From Gaiellasilicea sp963794385 (GTDB lineage Bacteria; Actinomycetota; Thermoleophilia; Gaiellales; Gaiellaceae): a stretch of DNA of 64,000 nt. Below, one piece after another: positions 7,300-16,942 of the stretch. The DNA lies in contig CAWCDT010000004.1 of the NCBI GenBank assembly GCA_963794385.1, positions 5,332 through 69,331 on the forward strand. The letters run 5' to 3'. The notes beneath the pieces are model-generated. The model ran no database searches. It saw only the letters and a program-made list of their open reading frames with translations, and was not told the DNA's origin. A program made the translations under genes and the position numbers. The first letter of the stretch is position 1; each line of letters opens with the position of its first letter.

Positions 7300-8897
7300 G
7301 CGTGGCGGAGCTCGAGCGCGCCCGCGAGCTCGGGCGCGCGGCGCTGACGACGCTGGAGGCGAACCGGCGCCGGATCGACGACCTCAACGTCTACCCGGTC
7401 CCCGACGGCGACACGGGCACGAACCTGACCCTGACGGCGCGCGCGATCATGGAGGCGCTCGAGGCGTCGGCGGCCGAGGACCGTCCGGCGCTCGCGAAGG
7501 AGCTGACCCGGGCGGCGCTGATGGGCGCGCGCGGCAACTCGGGCGTCATCTTCTCGCAGATCCTGCGCGGTGCGGCCGAGGCGCTCGGCGAGGCCGGGCT
7601 CCTCGACTCGGCGACGATCCGCCGCGCCTTCCGCAGCGCGAGCGACGCCGCCTACCGGGCCGTGCGGCGGCCGGTGGAGGGGACGATGCTCTCCGTCATC
7701 CGCGAGCTCGCCGAGGAAGCCGAGGACCCCCGGAACGCGACGCTCGAGCCGACCGAGCTGCTGAAGAGGCTCGTCGAGCGCGGGGAGGAGGCGCTCGCGA
7801 GAACGCCCGAGCAGCTCGACGTGCTGCGCGAGGCCGGCGTCGTGGACGCGGGCGGGGCCGGATTGCTCGAGATCGTCCGCGGCGTCTCGGCCGCGCTCGC
7901 CGGCGAGCCGATCCCGGAGGCGCCCGTGGCGGACGCCCACGAGGCCGGTGTCGACGCCGTGCACCAGGAGCTCTCGGAGTACCGGTACTGCACGGTGTTC
8001 GTGATCGAGGGGGAAGGCCTCGACGCGGAGGCGCTCGAAGCCGAGCTCGATCCGCTCGGCGACTCCCTGCTCGTCGTGGGCGACTCGACGGCGCTGAAGA
8101 TCCACCTCCACACGGACGAACCGGGCCGGGCGCTTGCCTTCGGCACCGGGCTCGGGACGATCGAGGCTGTCGAGATCGCGAACATGCACAAGCAGACGGA
8201 GCAGCGCAGCGAACGTCTTCTCGCCGTCCCCGATCCCGAGCTCACGCTCGAGACGGGTGTCGTCGCGGTCGTCCCGGGAGCGGGGAACCGCCGCTTGTTC
8301 GAGAGCTACGGCGCAGCGCGCGTGATCGAGGGCGGGCAGACGATGAACCCGTCGACCGCGGACATCCTGGCGGCGATCGAGTCCACACCGGCGACCGAGG
8401 TGCTCGTGCTGCCCAACAACTCGAACGTGATCCTCTCCGCCGAGCAAGCCGCGAAGCTCGCGGAGAAACCCGTGCGCGTCCTCCCCGCGGACTCGGTCCC
8501 CGCGGGGCTGGCCGCGATCGTGCGGTACCTGCCCTCGCTCGATGCGGCCGCGAACGAGGCGGCGATGCTCGAGGCGATCGAGCAGGTCGCGACGGGAGAG
8601 GTGACGCGTGCGTCGCGCGACGTCGAGCTCGACGGCGTCGAGGTGCGCAAGGGCGCCTGGCTCGGGCTCGCCGACGGCGCCGCCGTTGCCTCCTCGCCCG
8701 ACTTCGAGGCGGTCGCGACAGCTGTCGCAGAGCGCCTGCTCGACGGCGGCCGTGAGGTGCTGACGCTGCTCACGGGCGAGGACGAGCCCGAGCTCGACGG
8801 GCTTCTCCGGCTGCTGCAGGAGCGGCACCCGACCGTCGAGCTCGACGTGCACCCGGGCGGCCAGCCGCACTATCCGCTCTTGCTCTCGGCCGAGTAG
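7296..8897 (+). CDS. DAK2/DhaL-domain fatty acid kinase subunit (FakA-like)
   Basis: A 533-aa protein. The N-terminal DhaL kinase domain (about 1-200) has the metal/ATP loop NVYPVPDGDTGTNLTLTARA, ALMGARGNSGVIFSQILRG and DAGGAGLLEIVRG. The middle and C-terminal parts follow the FakA layout (YRYCTVFVIEGEGLD, LKIHLHTDEPG, VLVLPNNSNVILSAEQAA). FakA phosphorylates fatty acids held by a DegV/FakB protein; a DegV gene lies 0.4 kb downstream and plsX further on. I chose GTG 7296 because homology begins there; the open frame upstream to 7173 runs over the repeat insert. Confidence 0.86.
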   Translation: MSVAELERARELGRAALTTLEANRRRIDDLNVYPVPDGDTGTNLTLTARAIMEALEASAAEDRPALAKELTRAALMGARGNSGVIFSQILRGAAEALGEAGLLDSATIRRAFRSASDAAYRAVRRPVEGTMLSVIRELAEEAEDPRNATLEPTELLKRLVERGEEALARTPEQLDVLREAGVVDAGGAGLLEIVRGVSAALAGEPIPEAPVADAHEAGVDAVHQELSEYRYCTVFVIEGEGLDAEALEAELDPLGDSLLVVGDSTALKIHLHTDEPGRALAFGTGLGTIEAVEIANMHKQTEQRSERLLAVPDPELTLETGVVAVVPGAGNRRLFESYGAARVIEGGQTMNPSTADILAAIESTPATEVLVLPNNSNVILSAEQAAKLAEKPVRVLPADSVPAGLAAIVRYLPSLDAAANEAAMLEAIEQVATGEVTRASRDVELDGVEVRKGAWLGLADGAAVASSPDFEAVATAVAERLLDGGREVLTLLTGEDEPELDGLLRLLQERHPTVELDVHPGGQPHYPLLLSAE

Positions 8898-8900
8898 GCG

Positions 8901-8906
8901 TAAGGT
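8901..8906 (+). promoter_or_regulatory. -10 box for the receiver-domain gene (TAAGGT)
   Basis: TAAGGT lies 6 nt before GTG 8913. Confidence 0.4.
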
Positions 8907-8912
8907 CCCGTT

Positions 8913-9308
8913 GTGGAGGCGGTGACCGAGACGCAGACCGTCCGCGTCCTGCTCGTCGAGGACAACGACGTCTTCCGGCAGGCGCTCATCCTCCTGCTCG
9001 AGCTCCAGGAGGGGATCGACGTCGTCGGCGCCGTCACCGCGGGCAACGACGCGGTCGCAGCCGGCAAGAAGCTCGAGCCGCATGTCGCGGTCGTCGACTT
9101 TCGCCTGCCCGGGATGGACGGCGTCGAGACGACGATCGCGCTTAGGCGCGAATGCCCTGACGTCTCCGTCGTCTGTCTGACTGCGTCAGCGAGCCCGCGC
9201 GAGGTCGAGGCGCTCAGAGCCGCCGGCGCCGTCGACTGCCTGCGGAAGGACCAGGAGCTGGAGGAGATCGTCGCCGCGATCCGCCGGGCCGGCGAGTCGC
9301 GCTTGTGA
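8913..9308 (+). CDS. Stand-alone response-regulator receiver domain
   Basis: A 131-aa CheY-like protein. The acidic pair is in VRVLLVEDNDVFRQAL, the phospho-acceptor Asp in VAVVDFRLPGMDG, the switch Thr in VVCLTASASP and the conserved Lys in CLRKDQELEEIV. There is no output domain after residue 130, although NarL-type proteins would continue into a helix-turn-helix. No histidine kinase is in the window. It overlaps the DegV gene by 4 bases, so it is probably co-translated with the fatty acid kinase pair. Confidence 0.88.
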   Translation: MEAVTETQTVRVLLVEDNDVFRQALILLLELQEGIDVVGAVTAGNDAVAAGKKLEPHVAVVDFRLPGMDGVETTIALRRECPDVSVVCLTASASPREVEALRAAGAVDCLRKDQELEEIVAAIRRAGESRL

Positions 9309-10194
9309 ACCTCTCCAAAGAGAACACGGCGATCGTGCTGGACTCGACCGCCGACTTCCCCGACGCGCAGATTCGCTTCCCGAACATGCGCGTCGTTCCG
9401 CTCTACGTGCGCTTCGGCGAGGAGAGCTTCCGCGACTACGTCGAGCTCGACCCGCACGGCTTCTACGAGCGCCTGCGGGGCGCCTCCGAGCTGCCGACGA
9501 CCTCGCAGCCCACGCCGCAGGACTTCATGTCGACCTATCACGCGCTCGCCGGCTACGAGCGCATCTACTCCCTGCACATCTCCTCCAAGCTCTCGGGCAC
9601 GTTCCAGAGCGCGTCGCTGGCCGCTGCCGACGACGGCGACCGGGTCCGGCTGATCGACACAGCATCGGCCTCGGTCGGCATCGGCATGCTCGCGCTCGCG
9701 GTCCAGGACCTGCTCGCGGCCGGCACGACCGACGAGGAGATCGAGGCGCTCGCGGAGCGCTACCGGACGGGTGCCGGGCTGCTCTTCACGGTCGACACGC
9801 TCGAGTTCCTCGCCAAGGGCGGCCGCATCGGCCGTGCCCGGGCACTCGCCGGGAGCCTGCTGAACGTCAAGCCGATCCTCACGATCGAGGACGGAGAGGT
9901 CGTGCCGCTCACCCGCGTGCGCGGCCGCCAGAAGGCGCTCGACGAGTTCCGCAAGCGGTTCGAGGAGGCGACGGAGGACGGACCCGGCCTCGGCGTCGGC
10001 ATCGCGCACGCGGAGGCGGACGAGACCGTCGAGCAGCTGCGTGAGATCGTGCTCGCCGTCACGGCCGCAGGCGGAAGATCAAGCTGGTCTCGAGCCTCGG
10101 CGCCGTGGTGGGAACGCACGCCGGGCCGGGCACGGTCGGGCTTCTTCTGGTACCAGGACCGCTAGCCGGACCGGCTGCAATACTCGCCGCATGA
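9305..10194 (+). CDS. DegV family fatty-acid-binding protein (FakB-like), frameshifted near the end
   Basis: DegV/FakB proteins bind a fatty acid for phosphorylation by FakA. The N-terminus has the strand AIVLDSTADFPDAQIRF, then SQPTPQDFMSTYHAL, IYSLHISSKLSGTFQSA and the fatty-acid-site region LFTVDTLEFLAKGGRIGRA. After GLGVGIAHAEADETVEQL the frame breaks near 10067. With one base restored the family C-terminus appears (KIKLVSSLGAVVGTHAGPGT, VGLLLVPGP) and stops at TGA 10192-10194, overlapping the recG ATG. Without the repair a false tail ends at 10165. Confidence 0.87.
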
Positions 10195-12254
10195 GCCGGC
10201 CGCAGCCCGGTTTCGCCGCCGTGGACCCGCCCGCCGCAGGGTGGAGGCCCACCCGCGCCCGCTTCCGCACGGAGCGCCTCGACGCGCCGCTCGACTCGCT
10301 CTCCGGAGTCGGCCCGACCCTGAAGCGCCGCCTCGCGAAGCTCGGGCTCGAGCACGTCGGCGACCTGCTCGACCACCGTCCGCGCCGTTACGAGCGGCCC
10401 GTGCCGCAGAAGCGGATCGCGGACCTGTTCGGGGACGAGGAGGTCCTGATCGAGGGCGACGTGCTCCGGACGTCCCTGCGCCGCGGGCGCGGTCGGCTGC
10501 AGATCCTGACCGCCCAGGTGTCCGACGGGAGCGGCCAGATCTCGGCGACGTGGTTCAACCAGCCGTGGCTGAAGGACAAGCTGACGCCCGGCACGCGCGT
10601 GCGGCTGCGCGGCCAGCCGAACCGCTACGGCTTCGCGGTGCGCTCCTACGACCTGAACGGAGGAACCGCCACCGCCGACTTCGCGCCCGTCTATCCGGCG
10701 AGCGAGGAGGTCTCCGCGGCGAAGCTGCGCGACCTGGTGGCCGACGCGCTTCCGCATGCTCGCGACCGTCCCGACGCCCTGCCGGCGGCCGTCAAGGCGA
10801 CCCGACGCCTCCCGCTCCGCGCCGATGCGCTCGTCGCCGTGCACCAGCCGCGCTCGCTCGACGAGGCGGAGGAGGGAAGATCGAGGCTCGCCTTCGACGA
10901 GCTGCTCGTCCTCCAGCTGGCGCTCGCCCGCCGGGCGGCGGAGCGCGAGCATCTCGTGGCGGCGGCCCTGCCCGCGCCCGGCGAGCTGATCGACCGCTAC
11001 CGCGCCGCGCTCCCGTTCACGCTCACCGAGCACCAGGAGGGCGCGATCGCGGAGCTCGACCGCGACCTGGCCCGAACGACGCCGATGCAGCGGCTGCTGC
11101 AGGGCGACGTCGGCTCGGGCAAGACCGTCGTTGCGCTCTATGCGCTGCTGCGCGCGGTCGAGGCGGGCCGTCAGGGCGCGCTGATGGCGCCGACCGAGAC
11201 GCTCGCGGAGCAGCATTTCCTCACGATCGAGGGCATCTGCGCGGAGCTCGGCGTCAGCTGCGCGCTCGTGACCGGCTCGGTCAAGTCGAAGGCCGCGACC
11301 GACGCCGACGTCGTTGTCGGCACGCACGCCCTGATCCAGGAGGGCTTCGAGCTCCGCGATCTCGCCGTCGCGGTCGTCGACGAGCAGCACCGTTTCGGGG
11401 TCGAGCAGCGTTCCGCCCTCGCGGAGGGTCGCGCTCCGCACGTGCTCCACATGACGGCCACGCCGATCCCGCGGACGCTCGCACTGACGGTCTACGGCGA
11501 CCTCTCGGTCAGCGAGATCGCCAAGCCGCCTGCGACCCGCAAGCCGATTGTGACCGCGTGGGTCACCGACGAACGGAGCTCCGAGGCCTACACCCGCCTG
11601 AGGGCCCACCTCGCCGAAGGAAGGCAGGCGTACGTCGTCTGTCCGCTGATCGAGGAGTCGGCGACCTCGACGGCGCGGGCGGCCGAGCAGGAGGCCGACC
11701 GCCTGCGCGCCGGAGAGCTAGAGGGCTTCCGCGTCGGCTGCATGCACGGCCGCCTCAAGCCCGGCGAGCGACGTGAGCTGATGGCGCGGTTCAACGCGCG
11801 GGAGCTCGACGTGCTCGTGGCCACGACCGTGATCGAGGTCGGCGTCGACGTCCCGAACGCCACGATCATGATCGTCCAGGAGGCGGACCGGTTCGGGCTC
11901 GCCCAGCTGCACCAGCTCAGGGGCCGGGTCGGGCGCGGGGCCGAGCAGTCGTATTGCCTGCTCGTCTCGGGACCGAAGGAGGAGCTGACCGAGAGCGCGC
12001 GGGAGCGGCTCGAGGCGATGGTCGCCTCGACCGACGGGTTCGAGCTGGCCGAGCGGGATCTCGAGATCCGCGGCGGCGGCGCGCTCCTCGGCGCCCGCCA
12101 GTCCGGGCTTTCGGACCTCCGCTTCGCACGGATCACGCACGATCGGGAGCTGCTCGAGGCGGCGCGCGAGGCGGCTCGCGCGTTGCCGCCGGAGACGATG
12201 GCGCCCGAGGTCGACGCGCTGCTCGGCGAGGCCGAGCATCTCGGCGCGTCGTAG
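10191..12254 (+). CDS. recG: ATP-dependent DNA helicase RecG
   Basis: A branch-migration helicase acting on stalled forks and Holliday junctions. It has 687 aa, the normal size. The N-terminal wedge domain includes LSGVGPTLKRRLAKLGLEHV and the OB-fold region. Helicase motifs are GDVGSGKTVVALYAL (Walker A, about residue 305), MAPTETLAEQHF, VVDEQHRFGVEQR (the DEQH box typical of RecG), MTATPIPRTLALT and QLRGRVGRGAEQSYCLL. ATG 10191 is chosen because it overlaps the repaired DegV stop and has AATACT 6 nt upstream. Confidence 0.96.
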   Translation: MSRPQPGFAAVDPPAAGWRPTRARFRTERLDAPLDSLSGVGPTLKRRLAKLGLEHVGDLLDHRPRRYERPVPQKRIADLFGDEEVLIEGDVLRTSLRRGRGRLQILTAQVSDGSGQISATWFNQPWLKDKLTPGTRVRLRGQPNRYGFAVRSYDLNGGTATADFAPVYPASEEVSAAKLRDLVADALPHARDRPDALPAAVKATRRLPLRADALVAVHQPRSLDEAEEGRSRLAFDELLVLQLALARRAAEREHLVAAALPAPGELIDRYRAALPFTLTEHQEGAIAELDRDLARTTPMQRLLQGDVGSGKTVVALYALLRAVEAGRQGALMAPTETLAEQHFLTIEGICAELGVSCALVTGSVKSKAATDADVVVGTHALIQEGFELRDLAVAVVDEQHRFGVEQRSALAEGRAPHVLHMTATPIPRTLALTVYGDLSVSEIAKPPATRKPIVTAWVTDERSSEAYTRLRAHLAEGRQAYVVCPLIEESATSTARAAEQEADRLRAGELEGFRVGCMHGRLKPGERRELMARFNARELDVLVATTVIEVGVDVPNATIMIVQEADRFGLAQLHQLRGRVGRGAEQSYCLLVSGPKEELTESARERLEAMVASTDGFELAERDLEIRGGGALLGARQSGLSDLRFARITHDRELLEAAREAARALPPETMAPEVDALLGEAEHLGAS

Positions 12255-12262
12255 CCGGCACG

Positions 12263-12307
12263 ACGGTGCGGTTATCCGTACGTCGAGAAGCTAGGAGGCC
12301 GCACCGT
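12263..12307. repeat. 9-bp inverted repeat between recG and the GNAT gene
   Basis: acggtgcgg and ccgcaccgt are separated by 27 bases. It could be a weak transcription stop after recG or part of the GNAT leader. No T run follows. Confidence 0.35.
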
Positions 12308-12339
12308 TCAGCGACCCTCCGGGCTGCGAGCCTGCAGAG

Positions 12340-12813
12340 ATGGACGCGATCGTTCTCAGACCGCTGCGCTCGGGCGAGCGGAGCGCGGTGCTGGAGGTGT
12401 TCGCCGGTCTCTCCGAGCGGAGCCGCCGGCTGCGCTTCCTCGGCTCGAAGCCGCGCCTGCTCGAGAGCGACGTCCGCCAGCTCGTCGACGTCGATCGCGC
12501 CGGCCACGAGGCCGTCGCCGCGATCGACCGTGAGACCGGCTTGACGGTCGGCATCGCCCGCTACGTGCGCGACGGGGACGCGCCCGAGGCGGAGATCGCA
12601 TTCGAGGTGGTCGACGAGTGGCAGGGCCGCGGCGTCGGCAAGCAGCTCGTGCACGCGCTGCGAGGGCTGGCGCGCGGCGAAGGCATCCTCCGCTTCCGCG
12701 CCCACGTCGCCCACGGGAACGAGCCGGCGCTGGCGCTCGTCCGCAGCCTCGGCGACGTGCTCGCGCGGCGCTACGTCGACGGCACCATCGAGCTCGTCGT
12801 CCGCCTGCCCTAG
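12340..12813 (+). CDS. GNAT family N-acetyltransferase
   Basis: A 157-aa single-domain acetyltransferase of unknown substrate. It opens with IVLRPLRSGERSAVLEVF, has the beta-4 strand PEAEIAFEVVDEWQGRGVG with the acetyl-CoA pyrophosphate loop QGRGVGKQL, and ends with FRAHVAHGNEPALALVRSLG, the usual fold order. It sits between recG and rsmD. A similar sequence could be the C-terminal acyltransferase part of a larger lysine acetyltransferase, but no partner domain is seen. Confidence 0.82.
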   Translation: MDAIVLRPLRSGERSAVLEVFAGLSERSRRLRFLGSKPRLLESDVRQLVDVDRAGHEAVAAIDRETGLTVGIARYVRDGDAPEAEIAFEVVDEWQGRGVGKQLVHALRGLARGEGILRFRAHVAHGNEPALALVRSLGDVLARRYVDGTIELVVRLP

Positions 12814-12828
12814 AGTCCTCCGCATCCA

Positions 12829-13359
12829 ATGCGGATCATCGCGGGCACGCACCGCGGCGCCCGGATCGCCGCGCCCAAGGGGCTGGACACGCGGCCGACG
12901 GGCGACCGCGTGCGCGAGGCCGCCTTCAACCTGATCGGGCCCGTCGACGACGCGAGCGTGCTCGACCTGTTCGCCGGCTCGGGCGCGATGGGGCTCGAGG
13001 CCCTCTCGCGCGGCGCCGCGAGGGTGAGCTTCGTCGAGGCGGACCGGGTCGCCTGCCGGACGATCTCGCAGAACCTCGAGAAGCTCGGCCTGACCGGCGC
13101 CCGCGTCACCTGCGCCGACGCGATCTGGACGCTGCGGCAGGAGACGAGCACGTACGACCTCGTCCTCGTCGACCCGCCCTACGAGCGCTGGGCGGAGCTC
13201 GAGCCGAAGCTCGCGGAGCACCTGCCGCGCGTGCTCGCGCCCGACGGCCTGCTCGTCGTCGAGACCGGCTCGCGGGTCGAGCCGTCGCTGCCGCTTCCCA
13301 TTCGCACTTCGCGGCGGTACGGTTCCGCGCGGCTCACCCTCTTCGAACACGAATCGTGA
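12829..13359 (+). CDS. rsmD: 16S rRNA m2G966 methyltransferase RsmD
   Basis: It methylates G966 of 16S rRNA. Family features are MRIIAGTHRGARIAAPKGLD at the start, RPTGDRVREAAFNLI, the SAM loop VLDLFAGSGAMGLEALSRGA and the catalytic DLVLVDPPYERW. It has 176 aa. A TAGAGT box (12811-12816) lies 12 nt before the ATG. The stop overlaps the coaD GTG (GTGA), the usual rsmD-coaD arrangement. Confidence 0.94.
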   Translation: MRIIAGTHRGARIAAPKGLDTRPTGDRVREAAFNLIGPVDDASVLDLFAGSGAMGLEALSRGAARVSFVEADRVACRTISQNLEKLGLTGARVTCADAIWTLRQETSTYDLVLVDPPYERWAELEPKLAEHLPRVLAPDGLLVVETGSRVEPSLPLPIRTSRRYGSARLTLFEHES

Positions 13360-13871
13360 TCACTGCCATCTGCCCCGGTTCCTACGACCCCGTCACTCTG
13401 GGGCATGTCGACGTGATCACGCGTGCCTCCGCGATCTTCGACCGCGTCGTCGTCGGCGTCGTGGGCACGCCGCAGCACAAGACGCCGCTCTTCGACCTCG
13501 ACGAGCGTGTCGGTTTCCTGCGGGAGGCGCTGGCGGAGCTCGACAACGTCGAGGTCGACGTCTTCTCGGAGCTCGTGGTCGAGTTCGCCCGCCGCTGGGA
13601 CGCGAAGGCGATCGTGAAAGGACTGCGCGTGATCTCCGACTTCGAGTGGGAGTTCCAGATGAATCAGCTCAACAGGCATCTCGCACCGGAGATCGAGACC
13701 GTGTATGTGATGGCGAGCCCGCAGGTGAGTTTCGTCTCCTCGAGCGGCGTGAAGGAGATAGCCAGCTTCGGCGGAAAGGTGGAGCAACTGGTTCCGGACG
13801 CCGTTGCGCGTCGTCTCGCGGAGATGTTCCCGGACGGCCGCCCCGGTGCCCCGGAAAACCCCAGAGAGTAG
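13356..13871 (+). CDS. coaD: Phosphopantetheine adenylyltransferase
   Basis: It is the penultimate enzyme of CoA synthesis (4'-phosphopantetheine + ATP to dephospho-CoA). It has 171 aa with the nucleotidyltransferase signature CPGSYDPVTLGHVDVITRA, VVVGVVGTPQHKTPLF, the phosphopantetheine region KGLRVISDFEWEFQMNQLNR and FVSSSGVKEIASFGG, equivalent to ISSTxVRE. GTG 13356 is chosen because homology starts there and it overlaps the rsmD stop. Confidence 0.96.
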   Translation: MITAICPGSYDPVTLGHVDVITRASAIFDRVVVGVVGTPQHKTPLFDLDERVGFLREALAELDNVEVDVFSELVVEFARRWDAKAIVKGLRVISDFEWEFQMNQLNRHLAPEIETVYVMASPQVSFVSSSGVKEIASFGGKVEQLVPDAVARRLAEMFPDGRPGAPENPRE

Positions 13872-13886
13872 ACTTTCGGAGACCTC

Positions 13887-14406
13887 ATGGACGTCCTCGT
13901 TCTGATCGACAAGCTCGACGACCTCGTGCACAACGCGAAGGCCGTGCCGCTCACGGACCAGGTCCGGATCGACCGGGAAGAGATCTACGACATCCTCGAC
14001 CAGATGCGCGCAACCATCCCGGAGGAGATCAAGCAGGCGCGCTGGATCGTCAAGGAGCGCCAGGAGATGCTGGCCGAGGCGAAGCGCGAGACCGATCGGA
14101 TCCTCGGCGAGGCACGCGAGCAGGCCGTGCGCGAGGCCTCGCAGACCGAGATCGTCAAGCTCGCGGAACGCCAGGCGCAGGAGATCGTCGACGACTCGCG
14201 GCGGCAGGCCCGCGAAACGCGGCTCGAGATGGAGGACTGGGCGGACGGGATCCTCTCGACGCTCGAGGTCAACCTCGACAAGTTCCTCACCGCGGTCAAG
14301 CGCGGCCGCGAGCGCCTGCACGAGCGCTCGCAGGAGACCGTCGTCGCCGGCGTCGGGCCGAGGAGAGCTCGACGACACGCGCGAGCCGGAAGACGAGCCG
14401 AGCTGA
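13887..14406 (+). CDS. DivIVA-like coiled-coil cell-envelope protein (SepIVA-type), probable late frameshift
   Basis: MDVLVLIDKLDDLVHNAKAV is followed by a long charged coiled coil (IPEEIKQARWIVKERQEML, AEAKRETDRILGEAREQA), ending in a conserved helix EVNLDKFLTAVKRGRERLHE. In mycobacteria the coaD-region DivIVA-like protein SepIVA lies just before a DUF177 gene, as here; the function in septation is inferred from that. After LHERSQETVVAGVG the frame seems to slip by one base: the alternative frame gives an acidic tail ELDDTREPEDEPS ending at 14406, whereas the uncorrected frame ends at 14414 in an Arg-rich tail. Confidence 0.75.
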
Positions 14407-14431
14407 CCTGCTGAGGCAGGCGGCGCGGCTG

Positions 14432-14941
14432 ATGACCCGCTTTCCGCTCCGCCGGCTGCGTCTCCGCCCCGGCGAGGAGCACCGCGACGCAGTGGCGATC
14501 GAGCTCGAGCCGTTCGAGCTCGGCGGGCAGCGGTATCTGCCGGTGCCGCACGAGGTCGACGCTGCTCTGACGGTCGTCCAAGCGACTACCGGCTTGGACC
14601 TCCGGCTCACGTTCGACTCCCGGCTGCACGGGCCGTGCATGCGCTGCCTCGCGGACGCCGTGGTCGACGTCCACGTCGACGCGCGCGAGTACCACGCAAA
14701 CGACGCGGGCGGCGCGGACGAGCTCCGGAGCGAGTACGTCGTCGATGACCAGCTCGAGCTCACGGCATGGGCCCGCGACGCGATCGCCCTGGCGCTGCCC
14801 GACCAGATCCTGCACGCGCCCGACTGCGCCGGGCTCTGCCCGGTCTGCGGCAAAGACCTGAACCTCGAGCCGCACACCCATGACGACGAGACGCCGGACC
14901 CGCGCTGGTCGGCGCTCGAGGAGCTCCGCGACCGGCTCTGA
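14432..14941 (+). CDS. DUF177 (YceD-like) protein
   Basis: A 169-aa protein of the family normally placed before rpmF and linked to 23S rRNA or L32 accumulation. It shows YLPVPHEVDAALTVVQATTG, LDLRLTFDSRLHGPCMRCLA, a middle acidic block, and the conserved PDCAGLCPVCGKDLN with paired cysteines. Here rpmF is separated from it by an ABC-F gene, an unusual interruption. The ATG at 14432 is chosen as the start of homology. Confidence 0.86.
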   Translation: MTRFPLRRLRLRPGEEHRDAVAIELEPFELGGQRYLPVPHEVDAALTVVQATTGLDLRLTFDSRLHGPCMRCLADAVVDVHVDAREYHANDAGGADELRSEYVVDDQLELTAWARDAIALALPDQILHAPDCAGLCPVCGKDLNLEPHTHDDETPDPRWSALEELRDRL

Positions 14942-15013
14942 GCATCGTCGGCGGGACATCGTGCCGCTGCGGACATGCCGGGTCCTGGCCCCGACATGGC
15001 CGCACGGGACGGG

Positions 15014-15130
15014 TAGGATGCGCGCGGCGCTCCGGCGCCCTCCCATGACGGACTGACGCGAGACACTGACGTTCGCTCCGGCGCTCCGCAGGCGCCCCGT
15101 TCTCGTTCCTCACGTCCTCCAGGAGGTTCC
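15014..15130 (+). promoter_or_regulatory. Leader of the ABC-F gene: -10 box, mini-ORF and alternative hairpins
   Basis: TAGGAT at 15014-15019 would give an mRNA leader of about 105 nt. It contains hairpin 1 (ggcgc 15026-15030 with gcgcc 15035-15039), a mini-ORF ATG ACG GAC TGA (15045-15056), and hairpin 2 (ggcgc 15080-15084 with gcgcc 15092-15096). The arms are interchangeable, so hairpin 2's left arm can also pair with hairpin 1's right arm. A strong ribosome site aggagg (15121-15126) precedes GTG 15131. Confidence 0.5.
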
Positions 15131-16696
<1,566 letters not shown>

Positions 16697-16697
16697 C

Positions 16698-16703
16698 TAT
16701 ACT
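16698..16703 (+). promoter_or_regulatory. -10 box for rpmF (TATACT)
   Basis: TATACT lies 12 nt before ATG 16716, just after the ABC-F stop. Confidence 0.5.
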
Positions 16704-16715
16704 CGGCAGCCGCTG

Positions 16716-16904
16716 ATGGCAGTCCCGAAGAAGAAAACGTCGAAGGCGCGTCGCGACAAGCGCCGTGCGCAGCACGGCATCGAGTCGCCGCGCGTCAACG
16801 TCTGCCCGACCTGCCATCAGCCCAAGCGGCCGCATCGCGTCTGCCCGACGTGCAAGACGTACAAGGGCCGCGAGATCGAGCCGCTCCGGACGCCTGTTCC
16901 GTAG
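16716..16904 (+). CDS. rpmF: 50S ribosomal protein L32, zinc-binding type
   Basis: A 62-aa large-subunit protein. It starts AVPKKKTSKARRDKRRAQ, and the zinc ribbon is CPTCHQPKRPHRVCPTCKTY. Its own promoter box lies upstream, so it is not dependent on the ABC-F transcript. Next comes plsX, as in most Gram-positive bacteria. Confidence 0.97.
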   Translation: MAVPKKKTSKARRDKRRAQHGIESPRVNVCPTCHQPKRPHRVCPTCKTYKGREIEPLRTPVP

Positions 16905-16930
16905 CGGCCGCGCCTGCCCGCCCCCGCTCG

Positions 16931-16936
16931 TAAGCT
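16931..16936 (+). promoter_or_regulatory. -10 box for plsX (TAAGCT)
   Basis: TAAGCT lies 6 nt before GTG 16943. Confidence 0.42.
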
Positions 16937-16942
16937 GGCGCC

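Noticed and set aside
12618..13355. In-frame extension upstream of coaD
   Set aside because: It is a shadow of the GNAT and rsmD genes. CoaD homology begins at GTG 13356, which overlaps the rsmD stop.
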